DNA of 64,000 nucleotides from JAKIWV01 sp963773945 (GTDB lineage Archaea > Thermoplasmatota > Thermoplasmata > Lutacidiplasmatales > UBA184): NCBI GenBank assembly GCA_963773945.1, contig CAVZDD010000005.1, positions 744,001 through 808,000 of the forward strand, written 5' to 3'. The translations under genes and the position numbers were made by a program. The notes under the pieces were generated by a model. It did no database searches and had not been told where the DNA came from. It worked only from the letters and a program-made list of their open reading frames with translations. Below, piece after piece: positions 35,003 to 43,121 of the stretch (position 1 is the first letter of the stretch; every line of letters starts with the position of its first letter).

Positions 35003-37513
35003 TTAGTGCGAAATCGGCGCGCGATGGCCCGGTGGTCCGCCGGGGGTCGGCGTTGAATCTCCGGACGGACGCCCGGGGGGTCGGGCGGACCCGTCGAGCG
35101 CGGGAAGGCGCTTTCGAAGGACTTCGAGCTTGGGGAAAAGGTCGGCCCGGATGGTCTGGATATGGGCCTCCTCGGCGGCCTGGATCTGTCGGCGAGCCTC
35201 GTCCCAGTCTCCCGTCCGGACCGCCAGTTGGGCGATCCGATAGCGCACCTCGAGCACGTCGGGGATCATTTCGAGCTCCTCGACGAGGCGGAGCGCCTCC
35301 CAGTATCGGTCCCGGGCCCGGGCGAGGTCGTCCTCGTTCTCGAGGACCATGCCATCGATCATCGTGATCTGTTCGTCCGAGAGCCGATCACGGAGACGCA
35401 CGTTCAGTTCCCGGGCTTTCTCCATCAGCAGCCGGACCCGCGTCGTTTCGCCGCCCTCCGCCCGGAAGACCGCTTCGTTCAACATCGTATAGACCCGCCA
35501 GAGGAGGGATCCGGATTCCTCGGCATGCACCTCCGCTTGGGCTACCTCTCGAAGCGCCTCCTCCCGACGGTCCAGGTTGTGCAACAGGATTGAGCGGTTC
35601 ATTCGAACCCGAGCCAGGGAGGCGTGGTCCGCCGACGATTGGAACAGCCCCGCCGCGCGGTCGTACAGTTCCAGCGCCTCCTCGGAGCGGGTGGGTCCGG
35701 AGTACAGCAGGACGTTGGCCAGGTCGATGTAGGCATGCGCTTCCACCCGAGAGTTACCGGCCGCGAGCGCCAGGCGTGCGGCCTCCCGGTGATGGTGCTC
35801 GGCGCGCTCGAAATTCCCGGTGTCCCAGTCGCCCCGTCCCAGCACGCGGTGCGCGATGGCGGTACCGGTCGTGTTGGAAGCTCGTTCGAACAACTCGAGG
35901 GCCGCGACCGCCAACTCCCGGGCCTTGGCATGCTCCCACAATTGGCCGTGGGCCGAGGCGGCCCATAGCATGGCCACCGGCAGCTCCGACGCCAGTCGGG
36001 GGTCATCGCGGGCTCGGGCCACCGCCGCACTCAGGACCTCGATGGCCGGACGGAGCTCGCCCAGCTCGAAGAGAATGCGTCCGAGGTCGGTATCGACGCT
36101 GAATTCTACGATGGGGTCGAGCGACGGAAGATTGCGGGCGCATTCGAGCGCCCGTTCGAGATGGAGCTTCGCTTCCGGGAAAGCGAAAGCGGCGGCGGAC
36201 AGGTCCGCCGCTTTTCGGCAGTATTCGAGGGCACGACCCCACTCCCGGGCCAAGTAGAAGTGGCGGGCCAGCTCGAACACCGCCTGGCTGCCCTCGGACG
36301 TAGTCTCCTCCAGGGCTTCGGCGACTTTTCGATGGAGGATCCGGCGACGGCTCTCGGTCAGCCCTGCATAGGCCTCCTGGCGGAACGACTCTCGAATGAA
36401 CTCGAAGGTCGCCGGCCGCGCTTCCCGAATGAGGCCGCCGTGCACGAGCTGTTCGATCGCGACGGACAGCTTGTCCGCGTCTTGTCCCACGGCGCGGGTC
36501 AACGTTTCGAATCCGAATTCGTTTCCGATAACAGCCGCGTAACACAGCACGCGCTGGGCTTCGTCGGAGAGGGTCTGGGCCCGGGCGCGGTCCACCACGT
36601 CGAGGGGCCGGCCCCCTTCCTCCGGGGTGGTCGTGACGAGGGCGGCGAGTGGGGTGCCCCGGAGCATTTGTTCCAGGGCGAGCGGGTTGCCTTTCGTTCG
36701 CCGGTGCCATCGGAGCGCGTCATCGGGCGAGGAGGGGATGCCCGCCCGGAACCAGTTCAGCAGTTCACCGGTTTCGGTCGGCGTCAGGGGACGAGCCTCC
36801 ACCCACCGCGTGCTCGGGAGGTGCCGGACCGATTCGAGGAATCGCTTCGGCCGGGCCCGCGCACTCGTTAGGGGGCCGGCCAGGAGCCCGAGCACGATCC
36901 GACGGCCCTCGATGTGTCGCTGCAGCTCTGTGACAAACTCGAGGGACGAGGCGTCGATGAACGGAAAGTCATCGACGCCCAGAAAGAGGGGTTGTTTCGC
37001 CGCGAGGGTGGACAGGTCTTCGATCAATCGGTCGATAAGGAGGAAGCGGCTCTGGTCATTCCGACGGGGCAGCTCCGCGAGGGCGGACAGCAGACGGCGG
37101 GTCTCCTCGCCGGTCGTGGAATCCTTGGATGCCACGGTGGCGGCGCCGGACCCTTCCCGCCGGTCGAGCGGCGCCAACAGGAGGGAGAAGACCTCCCCCG
37201 AATCCCCCGCGGAGTCCGGACCCCCGCCGGAGGGATCGCGGAAGGACTGAAGCATCTCTTGGACCGCGGCGAAGGGTCGCGGGAATTCCGTGGGCGGCGC
37301 CCGTGTCGTTCCGACACGGAATCCCGCGGCCTGGGCCTGTTCCGTCGCGTAGGATAGGATCGTGCTCTTTCCGACGCCCTCCTCGCCCGCGATCACGAGG
37401 AGGGAGCCGCGACCGGCCTGGGCGGAGGCCAAAGCGTCGGCGATCGCGGACCGGACCTCGGGTCGGCCGACCAGGGGGCGGCGGGTACTGGACAGCATTT
37501 CGCGCGCGGCCAT
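35003..37513 (-). CDS. Large ATPase with C-terminal helical (TPR-like) repeats, paralogue
   Basis: 836 residues. Same design as the protein at 14159-16534: Walker A VIAGEEGVGKSTI near residue 42, Walker B PLFLGVDDFPFIDASSLEF, the RPLTPTETGELLNWF and QRVLCYAAVIGNEFGFETL segments, then about 400 residues of helical repeats (such as AKLHLERALECARNLP, GNFERAEHHHREAARLAL). It fits STAND-type signalling ATPases with TPR sensors. No effector domain is visible. A TATA-like TTCTTAACC lies at about 37560-37568. Function and trigger are unknown; two copies in one window suggest a lineage-expanded family. Confidence 0.8.
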   Translation of the reverse strand: MAAREMLSSTRRPLVGRPEVRSAIADALASAQAGRGSLLVIAGEEGVGKSTILSYATEQAQAAGFRVGTTRAPPTEFPRPFAAVQEMLQSFRDPSGGGPDSAGDSGEVFSLLLAPLDRREGSGAATVASKDSTTGEETRRLLSALAELPRRNDQSRFLLIDRLIEDLSTLAAKQPLFLGVDDFPFIDASSLEFVTELQRHIEGRRIVLGLLAGPLTSARARPKRFLESVRHLPSTRWVEARPLTPTETGELLNWFRAGIPSSPDDALRWHRRTKGNPLALEQMLRGTPLAALVTTTPEEGGRPLDVVDRARAQTLSDEAQRVLCYAAVIGNEFGFETLTRAVGQDADKLSVAIEQLVHGGLIREARPATFEFIRESFRQEAYAGLTESRRRILHRKVAEALEETTSEGSQAVFELARHFYLAREWGRALEYCRKAADLSAAAFAFPEAKLHLERALECARNLPSLDPIVEFSVDTDLGRILFELGELRPAIEVLSAAVARARDDPRLASELPVAMLWAASAHGQLWEHAKARELAVAALELFERASNTTGTAIAHRVLGRGDWDTGNFERAEHHHREAARLALAAGNSRVEAHAYIDLANVLLYSGPTRSEEALELYDRAAGLFQSSADHASLARVRMNRSILLHNLDRREEALREVAQAEVHAEESGSLLWRVYTMLNEAVFRAEGGETTRVRLLMEKARELNVRLRDRLSDEQITMIDGMVLENEDDLARARDRYWEALRLVEELEMIPDVLEVRYRIAQLAVRTGDWDEARRQIQAAEEAHIQTIRADLFPKLEVLRKRLPALDGSARPPGRPSGDSTPTPGGPPGHRAPISH

Positions 37514-37599
37514 TTCGGGGACCCAGCCCGTGGGGGCCCTACTATCAGTCGCCGGGGTAGGTTAAGAAATCTCCCGAAGGGGCCGGGGGGCGTCGTTCG

Positions 37600-38214
37600 T
37601 CAGTTGTCGTAGCGGGACCGCGGGCGGGCGTCGGGGCCGAGACTGAAGTAGGCCGTTCCGCCGGCTCCCGCTCCCGGCTGGACGACGCTGACCGCCTGGA
37701 CCAGGAGCTCGTACGCGAGGGCTTCGGCCTCACCCACGTCACCCTGGTCGGCGGCGTCCGGAACGTAGACCCGGAGAATTCCCCGGTTCACCCCCAGAAG
37801 GACCTGTCCGTATCCGTCTCTGCGCGCCCAAGAGAGGAGCCGGCGGCCTGGCTGTTCTACGACGCCCACCCAACGCAGGGACCCGAACCAACGCCCCGCG
37901 AGGCGAGCCAGCACCGTCGCTTCGTCAAGGTCTCGGGGAAGTTCGATGCGGGCGATCGGACGGAGGTCGGAAGTGATCGCAGGGTGTTCGAGGGCGTCCA
38001 CCGCCAGCGATCGGTACCCCCCGTCGGCCCGTTCCACGAGTCCTTCCCGCTCCAGTCGACGGAGCGCCCGCGCCAATGATTCCGGATGCGCTCCGAGCTT
38101 CCGGCGCAGTCCGTTAAATGCCATCCGCCCGTGGAGTCCCTGAAGCGTCGAGAGGATCCGATCGTCGAGGGACCCTTGAATGGACGTCAAGCCGGTCGTA
38201 GGCTCGCTGGTCAT
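37600..38214 (-). CDS. Winged-helix transcriptional regulator
   Basis: 204 residues. An N-terminal winged helix is seen at ILSTLQGLHGRMAFNGLRRKLG followed by PESLARALRRLEREGLVERADGGY, the HTH and wing of MarR/PadR-type or archaeal HTH proteins. The C-terminal domain (about 120 residues) is not recognised; it may bind a ligand. The TATA box GGATTTAGG at 38235-38243 is 26 bases from the ATG. It lies divergent from the 85-residue/HtrA operon and may regulate it. Confidence 0.72.
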   Translation of the reverse strand: MTSEPTTGLTSIQGSLDDRILSTLQGLHGRMAFNGLRRKLGAHPESLARALRRLEREGLVERADGGYRSLAVDALEHPAITSDLRPIARIELPRDLDEATVLARLAGRWFGSLRWVGVVEQPGRRLLSWARRDGYGQVLLGVNRGILRVYVPDAADQGDVGEAEALAYELLVQAVSVVQPGAGAGGTAYFSLGPDARPRSRYDN

Positions 38215-38234
38215 CGACGGTTGTGGGGGTCGGA

Positions 38235-38243
38235 GGATTTAGG
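38235..38243 (-). promoter_or_regulatory. TATA box of the winged-helix regulator
   Basis: CCTAAATCC on the minus strand is centred 25-26 bases before the ATG at 38214; leaderless arrangement. Confidence 0.55.
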
Positions 38244-38402
38244 CATCGGGTAACCACCGCGCCAGTAAGACGGTCGGCGCTTCGAGGGCGTGGAGTCCCT
38301 CCCACGTCGTCGGTCGTTGTGACTGGTCTCCTCCGCACCCGCTCAATATCCCCCTCGGGAGAGTGGACCGCGATCGTCCATCGCGACGAGAGGAAAAATC
38401 AC

Positions 38403-38660
38403 ATGCCGCACGGGAACGACGTAGGAGAGCAATCGCCCCGAGAGCACTACGGTCCGTGGGTCTGGACCGCCTATCGCGCCTACAATGAGCTGCTTCGCGA
38501 GAAGATCAAGAAGCGCTTCGAGGCCCAGGAAGGGCCGTGGATGGACCGACTGTCGGAGGTCTTGGTGGAGATCGTGAACGCTCGCTGGGAAGGCGGCCGA
38601 AAGAAGGGCAAGGAAGAGAAACAGCTGTTGGCCAAGCTCGACCAGCTGCTTTCGGAGTGA
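38403..38660 (+). CDS. Small charged helical protein
   Basis: 85 residues from the ATG at 38403, with GAGAGG about 10 bases ahead and a TATA-like CTCAATATCC near 38347. Aromatic start (HYGPWVWTAYRAYNELL) followed by highly charged helices rich in Lys and Glu (KKRFEAQEGP, GGRKKGKEEKQLLAKL). No family recognised. First gene of a tight operon with a 42-residue peptide and HtrA. Confidence 0.7.
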   Translation: MPHGNDVGEQSPREHYGPWVWTAYRAYNELLREKIKKRFEAQEGPWMDRLSEVLVEIVNARWEGGRKKGKEEKQLLAKLDQLLSE

Positions 38661-38665
38661 GGACC

Positions 38666-38794
38666 ATGGAATCCCCACTGCCGCTGCAACCGTTCCCGCG
38701 GCCCCCGATGGGCCCGGAACCCCTCCCGACCCACCGCGCCTACACGGTGCGGTCCCCCCGGCCAAACTGGTCCGACGTTGTTCGAGGAGAGTGA
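38666..38794 (+). CDS. Pro-rich 42-residue protein
   Basis: ATG at 38666, five bases after the preceding stop with GTGAGGAC upstream; ends seven bases before the htrA start. Composition is Pro-rich (SPLPLQPFPRPPMGPEP) and ends NWSDVVRGE. Its stop region supplies GAGGAG, which may be the ribosome binding site for htrA. No family recognised; the tight packing supports a real small gene. Confidence 0.5.
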   Translation: MESPLPLQPFPRPPMGPEPLPTHRAYTVRSPRPNWSDVVRGE

Positions 38795-38800
38795 GTTCCA

Positions 38801-39760
38801 ATGGCGCTCACCGAATTGGAGAACCGGATCATCTCGACGGTCGACTCGATCGCCCCCGGGGTCGCCAGTGTTGAAAGCGTCCGCGTGGGTCGACGCCGAG
38901 GATTCGGTCCGTTCATGCAACCGTCGCAGGCCTCGGCGGTGGTGATCGACCCGAAGGGACTGCTCATCACGAATCAACATGTCGTGGACCAGGCTGCTCA
39001 ACTCCGAGTACACCTGGCCGACGGCCGCGAGCTTCCCGGAGAGATCATCGGAGGGGACCCCGTCACCGACGTGGCGCTCGTGAAAGTGGAGGCCGATGGC
39101 CTCGCCGCGGCGAAGCTTGGCGTCTCGGAGGAGCTTCGCGTGGGCCAGATCGTTCTGGCGATCGGGAACGCCTTGGGACTTCCCGGAGGGCCAACCGTTT
39201 CCACGGGGGTGGTGAGCGCGCTCGGCCGCCCGCTGCCGGGCTCCGATTTCATCTTCGAGGGACTGATCCAGACAGACGCAGCGATCAATCCGGGGAACAG
39301 CGGCGGACCGCTCGCCGACCTCTCCGGTTCTGTGGTCGGGATCAACACCGCGATGGTCCCCTTCGCCCAGGGGGTCGGGTTTGCGATCCCGATCCACGCC
39401 GTCCGGCGCATCGTCGACGAGATCCGGCAGAAGGGACGTGTGGTGCGGCCCTGGATCGGCGTATCGGTGGCGGAACTGCGACCGGAGGTGGCGCGGCAAT
39501 ACGACCTAGAGCCCTACTCGGGACTCTTGGTGGCAGAGACGGTCGCCCGGTCCCCCGCGCACCGCGGAGGCCTTCGGGCCGGCGACGTGATCACCCGGCT
39601 CGGACCGTTCGAGGTCCGAAAGGTCCGGGACCTTCTGGAGGCGTTGTCGAAATTCCCCGTCGGCTCGGACGCCGAGGTCCAGTTCCGACGCCGGACCACG
39701 ACCAGCACTACGACGGTTCCCCTCGAGGAGAATCCGGAACTGGAAGCGCGCGCGGACTGA
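38801..39760 (+). CDS. HtrA/DegP-like serine protease with PDZ domain
   Basis: 319 residues. Trypsin-like domain with catalytic His in LLITNQHVVD, Asp in PVTDVALVK and Ser in NPGNSGGPL, then a PDZ domain from about residue 225 (PYSGLLVAETVARSPAHRGGLRAGDVITRLG). No signal peptide or membrane anchor is visible, unlike most bacterial HtrA, so it may act in the cytosol or be exported another way. Ribosome binding site GAGGAGA a few bases before the ATG. Likely degrades or guards damaged proteins. Third gene of its operon. Confidence 0.93.
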   Translation: MALTELENRIISTVDSIAPGVASVESVRVGRRRGFGPFMQPSQASAVVIDPKGLLITNQHVVDQAAQLRVHLADGRELPGEIIGGDPVTDVALVKVEADGLAAAKLGVSEELRVGQIVLAIGNALGLPGGPTVSTGVVSALGRPLPGSDFIFEGLIQTDAAINPGNSGGPLADLSGSVVGINTAMVPFAQGVGFAIPIHAVRRIVDEIRQKGRVVRPWIGVSVAELRPEVARQYDLEPYSGLLVAETVARSPAHRGGLRAGDVITRLGPFEVRKVRDLLEALSKFPVGSDAEVQFRRRTTTSTTTVPLEENPELEARAD

Positions 39761-39850
39761 TCTCAACCCCTCGGGGTGGGTCTTCGGGCCCGCCCCGCTC
39801 CACCCGTTTCGGACGCGCGTCCGTTGGCGTATTGGCGGCGGTGGGCGCGC

Positions 39851-39858
39851 CTCTTATG
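39851..39858 (+). promoter_or_regulatory. TATA-like box of rfcL
   Basis: CTCTTATG centred 26 bases before the GTG at 39881; this fixes the rfcL start as a leaderless GTG. Confidence 0.5.
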
Positions 39859-39880
39859 CCCACGCGGATTTGCAAGAACT

Positions 39881-41623
39881 GTGCCTGCCGGATCGATACC
39901 CCCGGACGGACGGCCGCTGACAGAGCGGGTGCGCCCCAGCAGCCTCGACCAGATGGCGGGGAATCCCGAGGCGATCGCCGAACTGCGGAAGTGGGCGAAG
40001 GCCTGGCAATCTTCTCGCGGGCCGCCCCGGCTGCGAGCCGCGTTGCTGGCCGGCCCTCCCGGCGTCGGGAAGACGACCGCCGCCCTCGCACTCGCTCAGG
40101 ACCTGGGCTGGGGTCTTGTCGAGATGAATGCTTCCGATGCGCGGAATCGGACCGCGATCGAAGAGGTCGCCGGCCGCGCGTCCCTCACGAACGCCTTCTC
40201 GATGACCGGCGAGCTGCTGAGCACTCACCGTGGCCAGCACACCTTGATTCTGCTCGATGAGGCGGACTGCTTGTTCTCTCGGGATACGGAAAGCGCCGGT
40301 GCGGACGCTGCCCGCTCGATCTCCTTCCGAGAGTTTCTCCGCAGCCGCTACGGCAACGTCGAGGCCCTGGCAAAAGCCTGGGGACTGGGGACGAGTCCCG
40401 CGCCGGCGAAGTTCACGGAGTGGTCCGAAATCCCGGCCTCCGGCGGGCGGTCGAAGGCGTTTCGTCTGCCCGCCGCCCAGCGCGACCTCGCGGATTGGGG
40501 GGACAGCAAGACCCGACCCGACCTCACCGACCGGGGAGGCCTCGGCGCCATTGCGATGCTGGTGCGGGAGACCCGGCAGCCGATCGTCCTGACGGTCAAC
40601 GACCCCAAGGCCCTCAGCCGCTACTCTCCGATTTTCCGTACGGGCGTCGCGAAGATCTCGTTCTGGCCGCTCCGGGCTGACGACCTCAAAACGGTCGTTC
40701 GACGGGTCGCAGTCTCCCAGCACCTTGAGATCTCGTCGGCCGCGGCCGAGGCGATCGTCCACCGAAGTCGAGGGGATCTGCGTGCCGCGCTGAACGACCT
40801 CGACGCGGTGGCCGCCCTCCCGCCGGGTCGGGAGCAGGAGGCTCTCCTTGGTACCCGCGATGTAACGGCGGATTTCTTCGACATGACACGGGAGATCCTG
40901 GACACCCCACGGCTGTACCGGTCGGTCGAGATCCGAAATCGCCTGGACGCGACGCCGGACGACCTGCTCCCCTGGATAGAGGAGAATCTCCCGCGGTCCA
41001 CGCGGGACCCGGGCACACGACTGGCGGCCTACGAGATGCTGGCCGATGCGGACCTTCTGTTGTCCCGCGCCCGTCGGTTCCGAACCTACGGACTCTGGAG
41101 CTACGCTTCGGAGTTGATGACCGGGGGCGTCAGCCTCGCGCTCGCCCAGGGCGATGGTCACGCCCCCGACCGCATCGCCTTCCCTCAGTTTCTCGGAGAG
41201 ATGGGACGTTCTCGGGCCGCGCGGGCCGTCCGCACTTCGATTCTCTCCAAAGCGGGGCGGATGCTTCATATTTCGCGGCGAAAGGCCGGGGATTCGGCGC
41301 TGGACTTCCTCACGGTGGCGTTCCGCCCGGCGCTCGGACGGCGAGCCGCTCCGCGCGAACGCGACCTCGCACGTCGCCTTACGTCCTCCCTCGGGCTGAC
41401 GGCCGAGGAGGTCGCCTACCTCGCGGGCGGACTGCCCGACGATGAGCGCGTGCAGGAGCTACTGGCTCCGGCCGACGCGGCCCCCGAACGTGAGAAGGCG
41501 GTCGAAACGCCGAGCGCCCCGACTGCTCTACCGGCCGAGCCGGCCATGCCGTCTGTAGTCGAAGCACCTCCGGAATCGGCGGGGGGTCCCAAGAAGACCC
41601 AGCGTCGGCTCGCCGATTACTGA
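39881..41623 (+). CDS. rfcL: Replication factor C large subunit with an insertion after Walker B
   Basis: About 580 residues from the leaderless GTG at 39881. AAA+ clamp loader: Walker A LAGPPGVGKTT near residues 57-66, LVEMNASDARN, Walker B LILLDEADCLF near 122-132, sensor 1 PIVLTVNDP near 235-243, sensor 2 region HRSRGDLRAALNDL. The C terminus ends QRRLADY, fitting a PCNA-interacting QxxLxx(F/Y) motif after a Pro/Ala-rich linker. It loads PCNA onto DNA with RfcS. About 75 extra residues (about 136-218, DNA 40286-40534) lie between Walker B and sensor 1, where other RfcL have a short loop; see finding. Diagnostic for archaea. Confidence 0.92.
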   Translation: MPAGSIPPDGRPLTERVRPSSLDQMAGNPEAIAELRKWAKAWQSSRGPPRLRAALLAGPPGVGKTTAALALAQDLGWGLVEMNASDARNRTAIEEVAGRASLTNAFSMTGELLSTHRGQHTLILLDEADCLFSRDTESAGADAARSISFREFLRSRYGNVEALAKAWGLGTSPAPAKFTEWSEIPASGGRSKAFRLPAAQRDLADWGDSKTRPDLTDRGGLGAIAMLVRETRQPIVLTVNDPKALSRYSPIFRTGVAKISFWPLRADDLKTVVRRVAVSQHLEISSAAAEAIVHRSRGDLRAALNDLDAVAALPPGREQEALLGTRDVTADFFDMTREILDTPRLYRSVEIRNRLDATPDDLLPWIEENLPRSTRDPGTRLAAYEMLADADLLLSRARRFRTYGLWSYASELMTGGVSLALAQGDGHAPDRIAFPQFLGEMGRSRAARAVRTSILSKAGRMLHISRRKAGDSALDFLTVAFRPALGRRAAPRERDLARRLTSSLGLTAEEVAYLAGGLPDDERVQELLAPADAAPEREKAVETPSAPTALPAEPAMPSVVEAPPESAGGPKKTQRRLADY

Positions 41624-41648
41624 CCCGGGCGCCGACCTCGTCGTGAGT

Positions 41649-42074
41649 TTAGACGTATCCGAAGGAGCGCTTCGCGAGGTCCGACATCCGATCCGGTGTC
41701 CACGGAGGCTCCCAGATCATATCCACGACCGCCTCTTTCACGCCCTCGGCGGATTGGACGGCCGCCTTGACCTCGTCGGCGAGGATTCCGGCCACCGGGC
41801 AGCCCGGGGCGGTGAGCGTCATCGTGACCGTTACGCTGGTGTCGCCCGTCCACTTGAATGCGTAGATGAGGCCGAGGTCGACGATGTTCATCGGAATCTC
41901 GGGGTCGAAAATTTTCTTCAGGTTCGTGAGAATCTTCTGCTCCGTCAGCGACTTGGCGTTTGCTGCGTCCCAGGCGGAGGGAGGGCCGATCTTCGCTCCG
42001 GTCCAGCCACTGGGCTGCACGGGGGTTTCCGTAGGGGCGTTCGATGGGGCCGGGGGTGGGGCGGTTCCGCTCAT
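41649..42074 (-). CDS. MIP18/DUF59-family iron-sulfur assembly protein (SufT/PaaD-like)
   Basis: 141 residues from the ATG at 42074, fixed by the TATA box 26 bases upstream. The first ~45 residues are Pro/Ala-rich; the DUF59 domain follows: KIFDPEIPMNIVDLGLIYAF, TMTLTAPGCPVAGILADEV with the conserved Cys, and VDMIWEPPWTPDRMSDLAKR. Members help to mature iron-sulfur proteins, or act in phenylacetate oxygenase (PaaD). In archaea the first role is more likely. Divergent from mptA. Confidence 0.9.
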   Translation of the reverse strand: MSGTAPPPAPSNAPTETPVQPSGWTGAKIGPPSAWDAANAKSLTEQKILTNLKKIFDPEIPMNIVDLGLIYAFKWTGDTSVTVTMTLTAPGCPVAGILADEVKAAVQSAEGVKEAVVDMIWEPPWTPDRMSDLAKRSFGYV

Positions 42075-42096
42075 CGGGGTAAGATGTCCGTTGGGG

Positions 42097-42105
42097 CTAT
42101 TATAG
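42097..42105 (-). promoter_or_regulatory. TATA box of the MIP18-family gene
   Basis: CTATAATAG on the minus strand, centred 26-27 bases before the ATG at 42074. Confidence 0.6.
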
Positions 42106-42157
42106 AGCGCCTTACCCGAACAGCCCGGGCACCGAATCCGCGCCTTCGCTAGAACCA

Positions 42158-42165
42158 CTTTTAAG
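42158..42165 (+). promoter_or_regulatory. TATA box of mptA
   Basis: CTTTTAAG centred 26-27 bases before the TTG at 42189, supporting that unusual start codon. Confidence 0.55.
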
Positions 42166-42188
42166 TCGTCCCGAGTACCGCCCTCCCC

Positions 42189-43100
42189 TTGAGAGACATC
42201 CACGCGATGGAGCCGACGGCCGGTCGGTTCGAGCTCCACAAGGTCGGCGTTTCCGGGATCCGGAAGCCGTTAACGATTCGGAGACCGGACCGTCTCGTCA
42301 CTCTAACAACCACGCTGGACGTCGCGGTCGACCTCCCGGCAACCCGGAAGGGTTCCGACCTCTCACGCAACGCGATCCTCCTCGCCGAGATCGTCGACGA
42401 AACGGCGGTGCGGCCCGTCCCCAGCCTAGAGTCTGCGTGTGTCGCGATTGCCCGCGAGCTGCTCGAGCGGCACAAGTACGCCCGAGTCGCCACCGTGGAC
42501 GCCTCGGCGGAGTACTTCCTCCGGCGGGGCATCGCGGAAGAACGCAAGAGCTTCGAGGACTACACCCTCCTCGCGTCCGCCCAGAGCGTCCGATCCGGCC
42601 CCGATGGACCGATCACGGTGACCAAGTCGATCGGGGCCGAAGCGGTGGGCATGACCGCCTGTCCCTGCGCGATGGAAACGGCCCGCGTAGCTCTTTCGGA
42701 GGAATTCCCGCTCTTGCGCGACCCCTCGATGAAATCGATGCCGATGATCACCCACAACCAGCGGAACCGCACCCGGCTGATGTTCGACCTGGCCGACAAC
42801 GTTGAGATCGAAGTCGACGACCTCATCGACACGATCGAAGCCGCCCAGTCGAGTCCCACGTACGCGATCCTCAAGCGCGGCGACGAGGCGCAGATGGTGA
42901 TTCAGGCCCACAAGCACCCCAAGTTCGTCGAGGACGTGCTCCGGGACTTGCTCCGGCGGGTCGCGACCGGGTTCGCCCAAGTGCCGGACACCGCCTTCGT
43001 CCGAGCCCGTACGGTGAGCGAGGAATCGATCCACAAGTACAACGTGGTCGCGGCCCACCAGGCATTGCTGGGCGAGTTGCGAAACACCTCGGCGGCGTAG
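42189..43100 (+). CDS. mptA: GTP cyclohydrolase MptA (FolE2 family)
   Basis: 303 residues from a TTG at 42189 (RDIHAMEP, matching the PDVQ-type start of the family); an ATG at 42207 is the alternative. Core features: FELHKVGVSGIRKPLTIRR, EAVGMTACPCAMETAR with metal-binding Cys, SMPMITHNQRNRTRLMFDL with the catalytic His, and RARTVSEESIHKYNVVA. It opens GTP to a dihydroneopterin cyclic phosphate, the first step of archaeal pterin (methanopterin or folate-type) synthesis. The TATA box is at leaderless spacing. Followed 21 bases later by the ABC exporter genes. Confidence 0.93.
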   Translation: MRDIHAMEPTAGRFELHKVGVSGIRKPLTIRRPDRLVTLTTTLDVAVDLPATRKGSDLSRNAILLAEIVDETAVRPVPSLESACVAIARELLERHKYARVATVDASAEYFLRRGIAEERKSFEDYTLLASAQSVRSGPDGPITVTKSIGAEAVGMTACPCAMETARVALSEEFPLLRDPSMKSMPMITHNQRNRTRLMFDLADNVEIEVDDLIDTIEAAQSSPTYAILKRGDEAQMVIQAHKHPKFVEDVLRDLLRRVATGFAQVPDTAFVRARTVSEESIHKYNVVAAHQALLGELRNTSAA

Positions 43101-43121
43101 TCCGCCGCAGGAGCTTGGACG

